NCBI GenBank assembly: GCA_910575585.1
Contig: CAJTGF010000001.1
Location: 186,197 to 250,196, forward strand
Direction: 5' to 3'
Origin: Clostridiaceae bacterium
GTDB taxonomy: Bacteria; Bacillota; Clostridia; Lachnospirales; Lachnospiraceae
Length of the DNA stretch: 64,000 nucleotides
Shown here: positions 33,995 to 42,799 of the stretch, piece by piece
Numbering within the stretch: position 1 is the stretch's first letter
Layout: each line of letters starts with the position of its first letter
Notes under the pieces: model-generated
Database searches by the model: none
What the model was told of the DNA's origin: nothing
What the model saw: only the letters and a program-made list of their open reading frames with translations
Translations under genes and position numbers: made by a program

Positions 33995-35648
33995 CGTGAC
34001 CAGGTTAAGCGTCAGTCCCTTTGCTGTGGAGGGCATTGTGGAGATGAAGGTGGAACAATCTCTGAACCAGCACGCGGCCATGTATTTGAAAGGCATTGTG
34101 CCGAAGGAGAACGGGGATTCGGGTGTTATGGATACGGATGATTCCACGGTGATCACGGTTTCTGACCAGGATGGGGTGATCTTTTGCGGACTTGTGCAGG
34201 ACATCAGGGCTTCTTTTGAGGGTCAGGTCTGTTATCTGGAAGTGTGGGCCGTCTCTTTCAGCATTAAGGCGGACACGGACGTTTTATCCCGGTCATTTCA
34301 GGACGCGGGGATGGATTATCAGCAGATCGGGGATCTGATGGCGGGAGAGAACGGATTGTCCCTGTCCATGGAGACAGATGCCTTGTCTGTCAGCAATATC
34401 CTTCTCCAGTACCAGGAGACCAACTGGGAATTTTTAAAGCGGATCGCTTCCCACAATCATTCCGTCCTGCTGCCCTCGGTGGAGGAGCCGAAATTTTATT
34501 TTGGAATACCTAAGGGAAATCAGAAAGGCAGCCTTCTTTCATACCGGTTTTCCGTGGGGAAAAATATCAGACGCTTCCGCAGGCATATGGGGGCGGGGGT
34601 GGACGTGACTGCGGCCGACGCTGTGGAATACATCGTCACGGCGGACGACTGCGTGCTTTCCATCGGCGATACGGTGGATTACGGCGATAACACCTTGTTT
34701 GTCCGGGAGGCTGTGATCCATCTGGCGGACGCGGTGCTCACATGCCGCTATGTGCTGTGTCCGGAGAACGGGCTTAAGGTCCCGGGAGCCTATAATCAGC
34801 ATATTACGGGCCTGACCCTTGGGGGGCAGGTGCTGGAGGTAAATCAGGACACAGTGAAGGTACTGCTGTGTGTGGACGAGAGCCAGGACACGGCCACAGC
34901 CTATGCATTTCCCTATATCACCCCCTACAGCGCGGAGGACCATACGGGGCTTTATCTGATGCCGGAGGTGGGGGATGTGGTCAACATCCAGTTCCCCACA
35001 GAGGATGAGAGCCTGGCCGTGGCGTTGTCCTCCTACCGTCAGGCCCAAAGCGACCGCACAGGGGACCCCAATGTGAAATACCTGCGGACTCCCCATGATA
35101 AGGAGATAAAGATCAGTGAGGAAGAGATCCTCATAACGGCAAAGACCGGCGGCCTTTATATCCGGCTGAACCAGGATGACGGGATTGAGGTGTTTTCCCA
35201 GCACGGGATCATGGTGAACACTCTGTCCAGCATTGACATGACGGCGGCGGGCCATATTTCCCTGGCGGCGGGAACCAATATCTTGATGAACGCAGGCGCG
35301 GGATGTACGGTCAGCGCGGGAAAGAGGATTGACGCCAGAGCCGGGGACGGGGTTGATGTTTCCGCAGGAGGGGAGCTGACGCTGTTCAGCGGCAAGGAGA
35401 TGACCTTTACCGCCACGGAGAAGCTTGGCATGGAGACGGAGAAGGAGTTTGTGGCAAAATCGGAGGAGGATATGACCGTGGTGAGCCAGAAAAAGATGAC
35501 GCTTTCTTCTAAGGAAGACATGTCCCATGCTTCGGATAAAAAGATGAAGATCAGCGCCAAATCAGAGGTAGGCATCTCCTGTAAATCCAGCTCCATCAAG
35601 ATGAACGGGGCTATGGATCTGAAGGCGTCGACCATAAAGGAAAATTAA
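33984..35648 (+). CDS. VgrG/gp5-like contractile spike protein
   Basis: A 554-residue trimeric-spike-type protein. ATG 33984 follows AAGGAGGAGG. Residues 1-270 resemble the gp27-like base. Residues about 278-350 are the OB fold, with GLYLMPEVGDVVNIQFPTEDES matching the PEVGD signature of VgrG/gp5. Residues about 365-554 are short repeats such as SAGKRIDARAGDGVDVSAGG and MTVVSQKKMTLSSKEDMSHAS, forming a beta-helix needle. Together with the DUF4280 tip and downstream effector genes this is the firmest evidence that the locus builds a contractile injection apparatus. No effector domain is fused to its C-terminus. Confidence 0.92.
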   Translation: MIIDVTRLSVSPFAVEGIVEMKVEQSLNQHAAMYLKGIVPKENGDSGVMDTDDSTVITVSDQDGVIFCGLVQDIRASFEGQVCYLEVWAVSFSIKADTDVLSRSFQDAGMDYQQIGDLMAGENGLSLSMETDALSVSNILLQYQETNWEFLKRIASHNHSVLLPSVEEPKFYFGIPKGNQKGSLLSYRFSVGKNIRRFRRHMGAGVDVTAADAVEYIVTADDCVLSIGDTVDYGDNTLFVREAVIHLADAVLTCRYVLCPENGLKVPGAYNQHITGLTLGGQVLEVNQDTVKVLLCVDESQDTATAYAFPYITPYSAEDHTGLYLMPEVGDVVNIQFPTEDESLAVALSSYRQAQSDRTGDPNVKYLRTPHDKEIKISEEEILITAKTGGLYIRLNQDDGIEVFSQHGIMVNTLSSIDMTAAGHISLAAGTNILMNAGAGCTVSAGKRIDARAGDGVDVSAGGELTLFSGKEMTFTATEKLGMETEKEFVAKSEEDMTVVSQKKMTLSSKEDMSHASDKKMKISAKSEVGISCKSSSIKMNGAMDLKASTIKEN

Positions 35649-35672
35649 GACTGCCAAAGGGGCGTCAGAGGA

Positions 35673-36749
35673 ATGGATATGGATGATAATTTCAAGAAAG
35701 AGTTTAGGGAGATAAGAAACCAGGCCCGCCTTGATGTCAATGCCTATTATTTTTCCCACATGGAGGAGCTGACGGATTCGTACAGGGAATCTATGGCCGC
35801 GGCGTGCAGGCAGGTTAAAAAGATGCAGGCCCAGGGATACCAGGATGTGGAGTTTATGGAGATTACCATGCTGCGCACCAGGCTTTTGGACCGGGATTTT
35901 CGGGTGCCTATTTTGGTTTACGGGCCAAATTGGTACGTGGATCCGATGCAGGCTCAGGCAGGGGAGATCGACGCCGGAGGGATCTTTTCCTTTTATGAGG
36001 ACATGGCAGAGAAGACCGCCGGCCTTGTGAAAAAGTACCGGTCAAAGGTTCCGGAGCGGATGGTGGAGATCTGTATGTGTCAGACGGCGGATTCTTTCTG
36101 GAACTACGTGGATATGGCGTGCCGCAGGGCTATTATGGGGTTTACGCCGGAGGGCATGGGGATCACGGAGCAGTTTCGGGTAAGGATCTGCGAGTATATG
36201 GGCTACGGGTCTGTGTGCCGCCGCCATCTGCCTGCCATGGAACAAAAGCAGATGAAAAAATGGTTCCAGAAGGCGGAGGCAGAGGTATATCGGTTCCGGG
36301 ATTTTCGCGGGATGGATTTTTCGGGATGGAATTTTGATGGGCTTGACCTGACCGGGTGTGATTTCCGGGACTGTAATCTGGACGGGTGCAGCTTTGCGGA
36401 GGCCAATCTCACCGGAACATGGTTTTGCGGCAGTACCATGAAGGGCGCCTGCTTCCGGGATGCCTGGGTTCCGGGCGCCAGGTTTGACGGGGCCAATCTG
36501 GAGGGCGCGGTCTTTGAGGGAACTTACAGTTCCTGCCGGTTCAATGAGGAGATCTGGCTTAGGCCGGACAATGAGTGGGCCAGCTTTGCGGGATGTGGGT
36601 TAAAGAACGCGGATTTCACGTTCAGCGCCGTGGAATGCGCGGATTTTTCCAATGCGGATGTGGAGGGCGCTCTGTTTGATGAGGGCCATGAGGAGTATTA
36701 CCAGCTGGATGAGAAGCAGAGAGGGCAGGCTAAGTTTTGCGAGGAGTGA
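35673..36749 (+). CDS. Pentapeptide-repeat protein, effector-module adaptor candidate
   Basis: A 358-residue protein. The N-terminal 200 residues form an unrecognised helical region. From about 208 to 300 come pentapeptide repeats (DFSGWNFDGLDLTGCDF, FRDCNLDGCSFAEANL, GARFDGANLEGAVFEG), then a short tail. Such repeat proteins occur beside VgrG in type VI effector modules, where they load cargo or act as effectors. Two in-frame ATGs (35673, 35679) are possible; GAGGA spacing favours the second slightly. The next gene follows after 10 nt. Confidence 0.8.
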   Translation: MDMDDNFKKEFREIRNQARLDVNAYYFSHMEELTDSYRESMAAACRQVKKMQAQGYQDVEFMEITMLRTRLLDRDFRVPILVYGPNWYVDPMQAQAGEIDAGGIFSFYEDMAEKTAGLVKKYRSKVPERMVEICMCQTADSFWNYVDMACRRAIMGFTPEGMGITEQFRVRICEYMGYGSVCRRHLPAMEQKQMKKWFQKAEAEVYRFRDFRGMDFSGWNFDGLDLTGCDFRDCNLDGCSFAEANLTGTWFCGSTMKGACFRDAWVPGARFDGANLEGAVFEGTYSSCRFNEEIWLRPDNEWASFAGCGLKNADFTFSAVECADFSNADVEGALFDEGHEEYYQLDEKQRGQAKFCEE

Positions 36750-36759
36750 GGAGTGGCGG

Positions 36760-37224
36760 ATGGAATATTTTTTATTGAAGCCCTTTGAGGGAGGGTGCAG
36801 ATTTAAGATCATAAACCATGACAAGGATATCCTGATCTGCAGCATGATGAAAAAAGGCGAGGCGCCGGATTTTACCCTTCACCCCTGCCCGCTGATCAGC
36901 GATCGCTTTAAGGAGCTTTTGGAGCAGTTTCTGCGGGACATGGATTTTATCCCCTGCATCTTAGAGGGGCAGGAGAAACCGGATTACTGGGCGTTTCATC
37001 TAAAGGAGCAGGACGTAGAGAAGGCAAGGTTTCGGCCGGACGGGTCGGTATGCGCGGTGCATCCTATGGGGCTGACGCCGATCTTTATGGTCCCTAATTA
37101 TAAAAAGGTCTCGTATGTGGTGAATCTGGCGCTGGCGGAAAGCCTGTTGCGGCGGGGGTATGTAAATCTGGGGCTGGAGCGGATTGAGACCATGGGAGGT
37201 GATGGGGATGGCGACGCAAAATGA
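36760..37224 (+). CDS. Imm11/DUF1629-like protein
   Basis: A 154-residue protein from ATG 36760, preceded by GAGGAGTGAGGAG. It has HPCPLISDRFKELLEQFLRDM and a following ILEGQEKPDYWAFHL, which resemble the liSdrf...l core of Imm11 (DUF1629). Imm11 proteins protect against polymorphic toxins, but here the gene lies before the toxin candidate, so it may be an adaptor or chaperone. It overlaps the nuclease gene by 17 nt. Confidence 0.4.
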   Translation: MEYFLLKPFEGGCRFKIINHDKDILICSMMKKGEAPDFTLHPCPLISDRFKELLEQFLRDMDFIPCILEGQEKPDYWAFHLKEQDVEKARFRPDGSVCAVHPMGLTPIFMVPNYKKVSYVVNLALAESLLRRGYVNLGLERIETMGGDGDGDAK

Positions 37225-38143
37225 AGCAAAAAAGACTGACGGAAAGATAGAGAAGCCAGGTGACTGCAAGACAAAGGGAAAGTGTCCCTGCGATGCCTTT
37301 GATCGGTGCAGAAAACGGCGGCCTTATGGAAGCGATGTGTGGGGCAAAAAAGAAAAAAAGAAAAAAGCCTTGGGAGCGATTGCTTTTAACGGGACTGAGG
37401 GGATAAAGGATGCAGACCAGCTGAAAAAGCTGCAGACCAGATTCATGTACAGAAACAAGGCAATTATAAAATATAATAGTACTCATGAAAAAAAATGGAG
37501 GTTTAATAAGTATTTCGCCAATCTTCGTGCAGCAGGTAAGAAGTCTCCAAATGTATTGTATCTTCCTCCAACAAGCGACCCGTATATTACAAAGCAGATG
37601 AACAAATTAAAACCATCCCTTGATAATACAGGTTTATTTACCGATTTTCAAAGGTCTATGGTCGCCCGCGCTAATCTGGTGAGGAACGGGCTTACACTAA
37701 GGTCAGACACTTACCGTACCCAAAAGGGAGAAAAGAATTTTAATCCAAGGAATCTGATTCCCTATTCCAGAGATAAGAAAGGGGAGATGTGGTCGGTTGA
37801 CCATATTCAGATAAGGGCAAAAGGAGGATGCAACCGGTTCTGCAATGCTGCAGTTTTAAAGTTTAGATTTAACGGCATGAGGGGGGACAATGGGCCAAGC
37901 TGCCCCTGCATCATTGCGGAGAAGGGGAACACGCTTGACTTGCAAGAATTTGGGCCACATCCGGAAGATGGGACATATCATCTTTATGTATGTGTTACAT
38001 ACACTCGAAATCAAAAGGAAGGAGAACCCCCCAAGAAACTTCCCGGAATATGTCATGCAAAGAAACGCTGTAAGCTGGATGACCCACGCAAATGCAAGGA
38101 AGTATTGTCTCAGGGTGTCATAAGACCGATCTATAAGACGTAA
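37208..38143 (+). CDS. HNH-type nuclease effector candidate
   Basis: A 311-residue protein. ATG 37208 is chosen since GGGAGGTGAT lies 5 nt upstream. The first 35 residues are Cys-rich (GDCKTKGKCPCDAFDRCRKRR). The C-terminal core has SVDHIQIRAKGGCNRFCNAAVL, reading as HNH: D198-H199, N209 and N213. A further Cys group (CHAKKRCKLDDPRKCKEV) closes the protein. From about 37440 the DNA becomes AT-rich against GC-rich neighbours, typical of swapped-in toxin domains. It has no signal peptide, as expected for injected cargo. It probably cleaves nucleic acid in a target cell. Which proteins it travels with is not shown. Confidence 0.72.
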   Translation: MATQNEAKKTDGKIEKPGDCKTKGKCPCDAFDRCRKRRPYGSDVWGKKEKKKKALGAIAFNGTEGIKDADQLKKLQTRFMYRNKAIIKYNSTHEKKWRFNKYFANLRAAGKKSPNVLYLPPTSDPYITKQMNKLKPSLDNTGLFTDFQRSMVARANLVRNGLTLRSDTYRTQKGEKNFNPRNLIPYSRDKKGEMWSVDHIQIRAKGGCNRFCNAAVLKFRFNGMRGDNGPSCPCIIAEKGNTLDLQEFGPHPEDGTYHLYVCVTYTRNQKEGEPPKKLPGICHAKKRCKLDDPRKCKEVLSQGVIRPIYKT

Positions 38144-38154
38144 TAGGAGGAAAC

Positions 38155-38856
38155 ATGAGCCATTTGGAAGACAGAGCCGTAAACAGGCTTGCCATAGACA
38201 GCAGAGCATTATGGGAGGGCTGTATCCTCGCCTCATGCGTTCATGGGGTCATGCTTGCGGAATACCCCTTTATTGTCAACGAAAATGCGTGGTTTGGAGA
38301 ACTCTATATAGTCCGGAATGATGAGGGGAGTAAGGCGGCGCTTGTTTTTTCCGAGGACATGGAACTTTTAATGGGCATGTTTGATGACCGAAACAGTCTA
38401 CGTTCCGGGTTGGTGCTTTCAGACCGGTATGCCAAATCTCATTACAAAGAGGCGCCTGGATTTATCCGTGACGCAGCTGAGGCGTTATCTATTCTTTTTA
38501 AGGACACTGCCGGGCAGAAGCAGCTTCCCTTTGTGACCACAGGGTTCTGGGAGGAGGAGGATCAGATCTTAAGCCGTGACAGTTACGAGGACTGGTTTGA
38601 ACATGGCGGACATATTCTGGCGCCTCAGATGATGCCTTTTGAGAAGGCAATGGCTTATTATGAGGGAAAACGTTCCATGGATGCCAGGAGGATGGAGATC
38701 GCAGAGCGCATTTACCGGGAGCGGATTAAATCTCCTAAGGAGAGCGTTGCGCTGAAAAAAGAGGAGATCGCGGTCCTGGAAGCCACCGGGCCTTACAATA
38801 TCGAAACCTGCCGGGATGTCTTTGGGCAGTTCGGCGTTGTGTTTGAGGGAAAATGA
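38155..38856 (+). CDS. Candidate immunity protein for the HNH effector
   Basis: A 233-residue soluble protein 11 nt after the nuclease stop, with ATAGGAGG before ATG 38155. It has no recognised family. Predicted alpha/beta: an N-terminal helix-strand part (ELYIVRNDEGSKAALVFSEDM), a Trp-rich middle (TTGFWEEEDQILSRDSYEDWFEHGG) and a C-terminal helix. Acidic composition and place after the toxin-like gene suggest immunity, as is usual in such modules. The operon appears to end here. Confidence 0.5.
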   Translation: MSHLEDRAVNRLAIDSRALWEGCILASCVHGVMLAEYPFIVNENAWFGELYIVRNDEGSKAALVFSEDMELLMGMFDDRNSLRSGLVLSDRYAKSHYKEAPGFIRDAAEALSILFKDTAGQKQLPFVTTGFWEEEDQILSRDSYEDWFEHGGHILAPQMMPFEKAMAYYEGKRSMDARRMEIAERIYRERIKSPKESVALKKEEIAVLEATGPYNIETCRDVFGQFGVVFEGK

Positions 38857-38882
38857 TTGTAAGAGTAAAAGGACTTTACCAT

Positions 38883-38910
38883 TGAATCATGCCAATAAAT
38901 TTGTTATACT
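38883..38910 (+). promoter_or_regulatory. Promoter of the flavodoxin-like gene
   Basis: TTGAAT (38883-38888), 16 bp, TATACT (38905-38910), about 50 nt before the ATG. Confidence 0.6.
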
Positions 38911-38960
38911 ATCTTGAAAACGGAAAGCGGTGCATACGACTGCAGGAAAAGGAGAAGGAT

Positions 38961-39578
38961 ATGAACGTATTGATGATCAATGGGAGTCCGCGGGGACAGG
39001 GAAACACCAGCATTGCCTTAAAGGAGATGGAGAAGATTTTTGGGCAGGAGGGGATCGACACAGAGACCATCCATGTTGGCAACAAAGATATAAGGGGCTG
39101 TATCGCCTGCGGTTCCTGCATGGAGAAAGGCAGATGCGTATTTGATGACCTGGTAAATGAGACGGCGCCTAAGTTTGAAGCCTGCGACGGATTGGTGGTA
39201 GGCAGCCCGGTGTACTATGCGTCGGCCAACGCCACGCTGGTGGCATTTTTAGACAGGCTGTTTTACAGCACCCGGTTTGACAAGACCATGAAGGTGGGAG
39301 CCAGCGTGGTGGCGGCAAGGAGAGGCGGACTTTCCTCCACATTTGATGAGCTGAACAAATTTTTCACCATCTGCGGGATGCCGGTGGCTTCAGGGCAGTA
39401 CTGGAACAGCATTCATGGAAGGACTCCCGGGGAGGCATTGGAGGACGCGGAAGGGCTGCAGTCTATGCGGACATTGGCCAGGAATATGGCGTTTTTGATG
39501 AAGAGCATCGCTTTGGGGAAAGAAGCCTACGGGCTTCCGGAAAAGGAGCCGGCGGTGAGGACCAATTTTGTCCGATAG
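38961..39578 (+). CDS. Flavodoxin family / NADPH-dependent FMN reductase
   Basis: A 205-residue flavoprotein. The N-terminal FMN phosphate loop INGSPRGQGNTS begins near residue 5. It has a Cys-containing segment GCIACGSCMEKGRC typical of iron-sulfur flavoproteins and clostridial flavodoxin-like reductases, then GLVVGSPVYYASANATLVAFLDR, which contacts FMN. Likely a cytoplasmic oxidoreductase, substrate unknown. ATG 38961 follows AAAGGAGAAGG. Independent promoter, so not part of the injection locus. Confidence 0.88.
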   Translation: MNVLMINGSPRGQGNTSIALKEMEKIFGQEGIDTETIHVGNKDIRGCIACGSCMEKGRCVFDDLVNETAPKFEACDGLVVGSPVYYASANATLVAFLDRLFYSTRFDKTMKVGASVVAARRGGLSSTFDELNKFFTICGMPVASGQYWNSIHGRTPGEALEDAEGLQSMRTLARNMAFLMKSIALGKEAYGLPEKEPAVRTNFVR

Positions 39579-39604
39579 GCAGGAAGCGGGGCAGGAAAAA
39601 CAAG

Positions 39605-40027
39605 TTGACAGCCTCCTGAAAATATGATAGATTTGTAGACAACTCCAAATACCGTGAAGAGGAGTAGTAGCATGCCGCTGGACCATACAGAGAGCCGCCG
39701 GGTGGTGAAAGGCGGAGGGAAGGGTGTGTGAACTGGCCTTGGAGTAGCCCGTGGAACAAAAGGGAACAGCCCTTTTCAGTAGACGGTTGCCGGGACCCGC
39801 CGTTATCCGGGAAGGGATATGACCGTTATACGAAGCCGGATGGGCCGGAAGAAAAAGCGGGACGGTGATATGCCGCAGAGTGCATGCGCAGCATGAAGTA
39901 GAGTGGTACCACGCAGGAGAGCCTTTAGCCGGTGCTTTAAGGAATGTGATCCCTGCGCCTCTATCAGCAGATTGACAGATTTGTATAACCGCAGATCTGT
40001 AGGACGATAGAGGCGCAGGATTTTTTT
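39605..40027 (+). promoter_or_regulatory. T-box leader of leuS, with promoter
   Basis: TTGACA (39605-39610), 17 bp, TAGATT (39628-39633) is the likely promoter. The leader then contains a T-box stem I with an apparent Leu codon CTG (39733-39735) in a GAA-CTG-GCCTTGGAG context, and the T-box sequence AGAGTGGTACCACGC (39900-39914) that binds the tRNA acceptor end. The terminator stem is CCTGCGCCTCTATC (39952-39965) with GATAGAGGCGCAGG (40006-40019), followed by TTTTTTT. Uncharged tRNA-Leu would stabilise antitermination and raise leuS transcription. Confidence 0.92.
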
Positions 40028-40098
40028 GTTTCACACAGAAGATCCCAAGTGGTGGCCGCTTTCTAACAACAAGGAAAACAAAAAGGAGGATGATACCC

Positions 40099-42510
40099 AT
40101 GTCATCATACAACCACAGCGCCATTGAAAAGAAATGGAGAGAAAACTGGGAGAAAAATCCCATCAATGTAGACGACGGCAAGAAGCCCAAATACTACTGT
40201 CTGGACATGTTCCCCTACCCGTCGGGCAGCGGGCTTCATGTGGGACACTGGAGAGGCTACGTGATTTCCGATGTGTGGAGCCGGTATCAGATCTTAAAAG
40301 GCCATTACGTGATCCACCCCATGGGGTGGGATGCCTTCGGCCTGCCTGCCGAGAACTACGCCATCAAGATGGGGATCCATCCGTCCATCTCCACGGCTGA
40401 GAACGTAAAAAATATCAAGAGACAGATCAACCAGATCGCCTCCATCTACGACTGGGACATGGAGGTGAACACCACGGACCCGGACTTTTACAAGTGGACC
40501 CAGTGGATCTTTGTGCAGATGTTTAAAAAGGGTCTGGCCTACGAGAAGGAGTTCCCCATCAACTGGTGTCCATCCTGCAAGACGGGTCTTGCCAATGAAG
40601 AGGTGGTCAACGGCTGCTGCGAGCGGTGCGGAGCCACGGTGACCAAGAAAAATCTGCGGCAGTGGATGTTAAAAATCACCGCCTACGCGGAGCGGCTGTT
40701 AAATGATCTGGACAAGCTGGATTGGCCGGAGAAGGTCAAGAAGATGCAGAGCGAGTGGATCGGTAAATCCTACGGCGCGGAGGTGGACTTCCAGGTGGAG
40801 GGAAGGGACGACAGGATCACGGTCTACACCACCAGACCGGACACCCTCTACGGCGCTACCTTTATGGTGCTGGCCCCGGAGCACGCCCTGGCAAAGAGCC
40901 TGGCCACCGACGAGACCAGGGAGGCAGTGGACAAATACATCTTCGACTCCTCCATGCGCTCCAATGTGGACCGGATGCAGGACAAGGAGAAGACCGGCGT
41001 GTTTACGGGAAGCTACGCCATCAACCCCTTAAACGGAGCCAGGACTCCTATCTGGCTGTCCGACTATGTGCTGGCGGACTACGGCACCGGCGCCATCATG
41101 TGCGTGCCTGCCCACGACGACAGGGACTTTGAGTTCGCGAAGAAATTTAACATCCCCATCATCCAGGTTATCGCGAAAGACGGGAAAGAGATCGAAAATA
41201 TGACGGAAGCCTACACCGAGGCCAGCGGTACCATGATCAATTCCGGAGAGTGGAACGGCATGGAGTCCGCAGTGCTGAAAAAGGAAGCTCCCGTTATGAT
41301 CGAGGCCAGGGGATTGGGCAAAAAGACGGTGAACTACAAGCTGCGGGACTGGGTATTTTCCAGGCAGCGGTATTGGGGCGAGCCGATTCCCATTGTCCAC
41401 TGCCAGGCGTGCGGCAATGTGGCGGTTCCGGAGGAAGAACTGCCCTTAAGGCTTCCCGATGTGGAGAGCTATCAGCCTACAGGCACCGGGGAGTCGCCTC
41501 TGGCTGCCATTGAAGAGTGGGTAAACTGCAAATGTCCTAAGTGCGGCGGTCCGGCCAAGAGGGAGACCAATACCATGCCCCAGTGGGCAGGTTCTTCCTG
41601 GTATTTTCTGCGGTATGTGGACAGCCACAACAACAAAGAGCTGGTGTCTAAGGAGAAGGCGGCCAAGTACCTTCCGGTGGATATGTACATCGGCGGCGTG
41701 GAACATGCGGTTTTGCACCTTCTCTACTCCCGGTTCTATACCAAGTTTTTGTGCGACATCGGCGTTGTGGACTTTGACGAGCCCTTTACCAAGCTGTTTA
41801 ACCAGGGCATGATCACCGGCAAGAACGGGATCAAGATGAGCAAGTCCAAAGGCAATGTGGTGTCACCGGACGATCTGGTGCGGGACTACGGCTGCGATTC
41901 CCTGCGGATGTACGAGCTGTTTGTGGGGCCGCCGGAGCTGGACGCGGAGTGGGATGACAGAGGCATTGAGGGCGTCAGCCGATTCCTGAACCGGTTCTGG
42001 AACCTGGTGACAGACAGCAAGGATAAGGATATCGCGCCAACAAAAGAGATGGTGCGGCTGCGCCACAAGCTGGTGTTTGACATTGAACAGCGGTTTAATC
42101 AGTTTAACTTAAATACGGTGATCTCCGGTTTCATGGAGTACAATAACAAATTTATGGAACTGGCTAAGAAGGAGGGCGGCATTGACAAGGAGACCTTAAA
42201 GACCTTTGTGGTGCTGCTGGCCCCCTTTGCCCCTCATATCGGCGAGGAGCTGTGGCAGCAGCTGGGCGGAACGGACAGCGTGTTCCACGCGGATTGGCCG
42301 GAGTGCGACGAGGAGGCCATGAAGGAGGACGAGATTGAGATCGCGGTTCAGATCAACGGCAAGACCAGAGCCGTGGTCCGCATACCGGCGGAGGCTTCCA
42401 AGGAGGAGGCCATTGAGGCCGGCAGAACTGCCGTGGCCGACAAGCTGACCGGAAATGTGGTAAAGGAGATCTATGTTCCGAAAAAGATCGTGAACCTGGT
42501 AGTGAAATAG
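40099..42510 (+). CDS. leuS: Leucyl-tRNA synthetase
   Basis: Class I synthetase charging tRNA-Leu. The 803-residue length is normal. HIGH is HVGH in YPSGSGLHVGHWRGY, and the KMSKS loop is IKMSKSKGN near residue 580. Zinc-type Cys patterns occur at CPSCKTGLANEEVV...CCERC and CQACGNV. ATG 40099 is chosen over 40090 because AGGAGG ends 9 nt before it; 40090 abuts that site. Controlled by the upstream Leu T-box. Confidence 0.98.
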   Translation: MSSYNHSAIEKKWRENWEKNPINVDDGKKPKYYCLDMFPYPSGSGLHVGHWRGYVISDVWSRYQILKGHYVIHPMGWDAFGLPAENYAIKMGIHPSISTAENVKNIKRQINQIASIYDWDMEVNTTDPDFYKWTQWIFVQMFKKGLAYEKEFPINWCPSCKTGLANEEVVNGCCERCGATVTKKNLRQWMLKITAYAERLLNDLDKLDWPEKVKKMQSEWIGKSYGAEVDFQVEGRDDRITVYTTRPDTLYGATFMVLAPEHALAKSLATDETREAVDKYIFDSSMRSNVDRMQDKEKTGVFTGSYAINPLNGARTPIWLSDYVLADYGTGAIMCVPAHDDRDFEFAKKFNIPIIQVIAKDGKEIENMTEAYTEASGTMINSGEWNGMESAVLKKEAPVMIEARGLGKKTVNYKLRDWVFSRQRYWGEPIPIVHCQACGNVAVPEEELPLRLPDVESYQPTGTGESPLAAIEEWVNCKCPKCGGPAKRETNTMPQWAGSSWYFLRYVDSHNNKELVSKEKAAKYLPVDMYIGGVEHAVLHLLYSRFYTKFLCDIGVVDFDEPFTKLFNQGMITGKNGIKMSKSKGNVVSPDDLVRDYGCDSLRMYELFVGPPELDAEWDDRGIEGVSRFLNRFWNLVTDSKDKDIAPTKEMVRLRHKLVFDIEQRFNQFNLNTVISGFMEYNNKFMELAKKEGGIDKETLKTFVVLLAPFAPHIGEELWQQLGGTDSVFHADWPECDEEAMKEDEIEIAVQINGKTRAVVRIPAEASKEEAIEAGRTAVADKLTGNVVKEIYVPKKIVNLVVK

Positions 42511-42716
42511 GATAGAAAAGCGGGAAGGCAGAGGACTTCGGAGGGATCCGGGGTCCTTTTGTCATTGGCAGCGTTATTGTTTACGGGTTCCCGTGAACGT
42601 AACTGCATACGCCCATTTAAAATCGCCTACAGCCATGGGGCATATGTTTTGGCCGCATAACAGTACCGGTCCATGGCGTACACAGTGACCCGGAAACATT
42701 CGAAAGCACGAGTAAG

Positions 42717-42745
42717 TGGACAAAAGCCGGAATGTTCACTATAAT
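42717..42745 (+). promoter_or_regulatory. Promoter of the hemerythrin gene
   Basis: TGGACA (42717-42722), 17 bp, perfect TATAAT (42740-42745), 54 nt before GTG 42800. The rest of 42511-42799 shows only a weak hairpin (GGAC / GTCC with TTTT at about 42532-42560) that may end leuS transcription. Confidence 0.6.
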
Positions 42746-42799
42746 GGAAAGATGGACATAGTCTTATAGAAAACGGTTGTAACAGAAAGGGGAAAAGTT

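Noticed and set aside
33984-35648. Spike gene as part of an intact prophage
   Set aside because: No capsid, terminase, portal, lysis or integrase genes are near; FHA, PP2C and effector genes fit an injection locus better.
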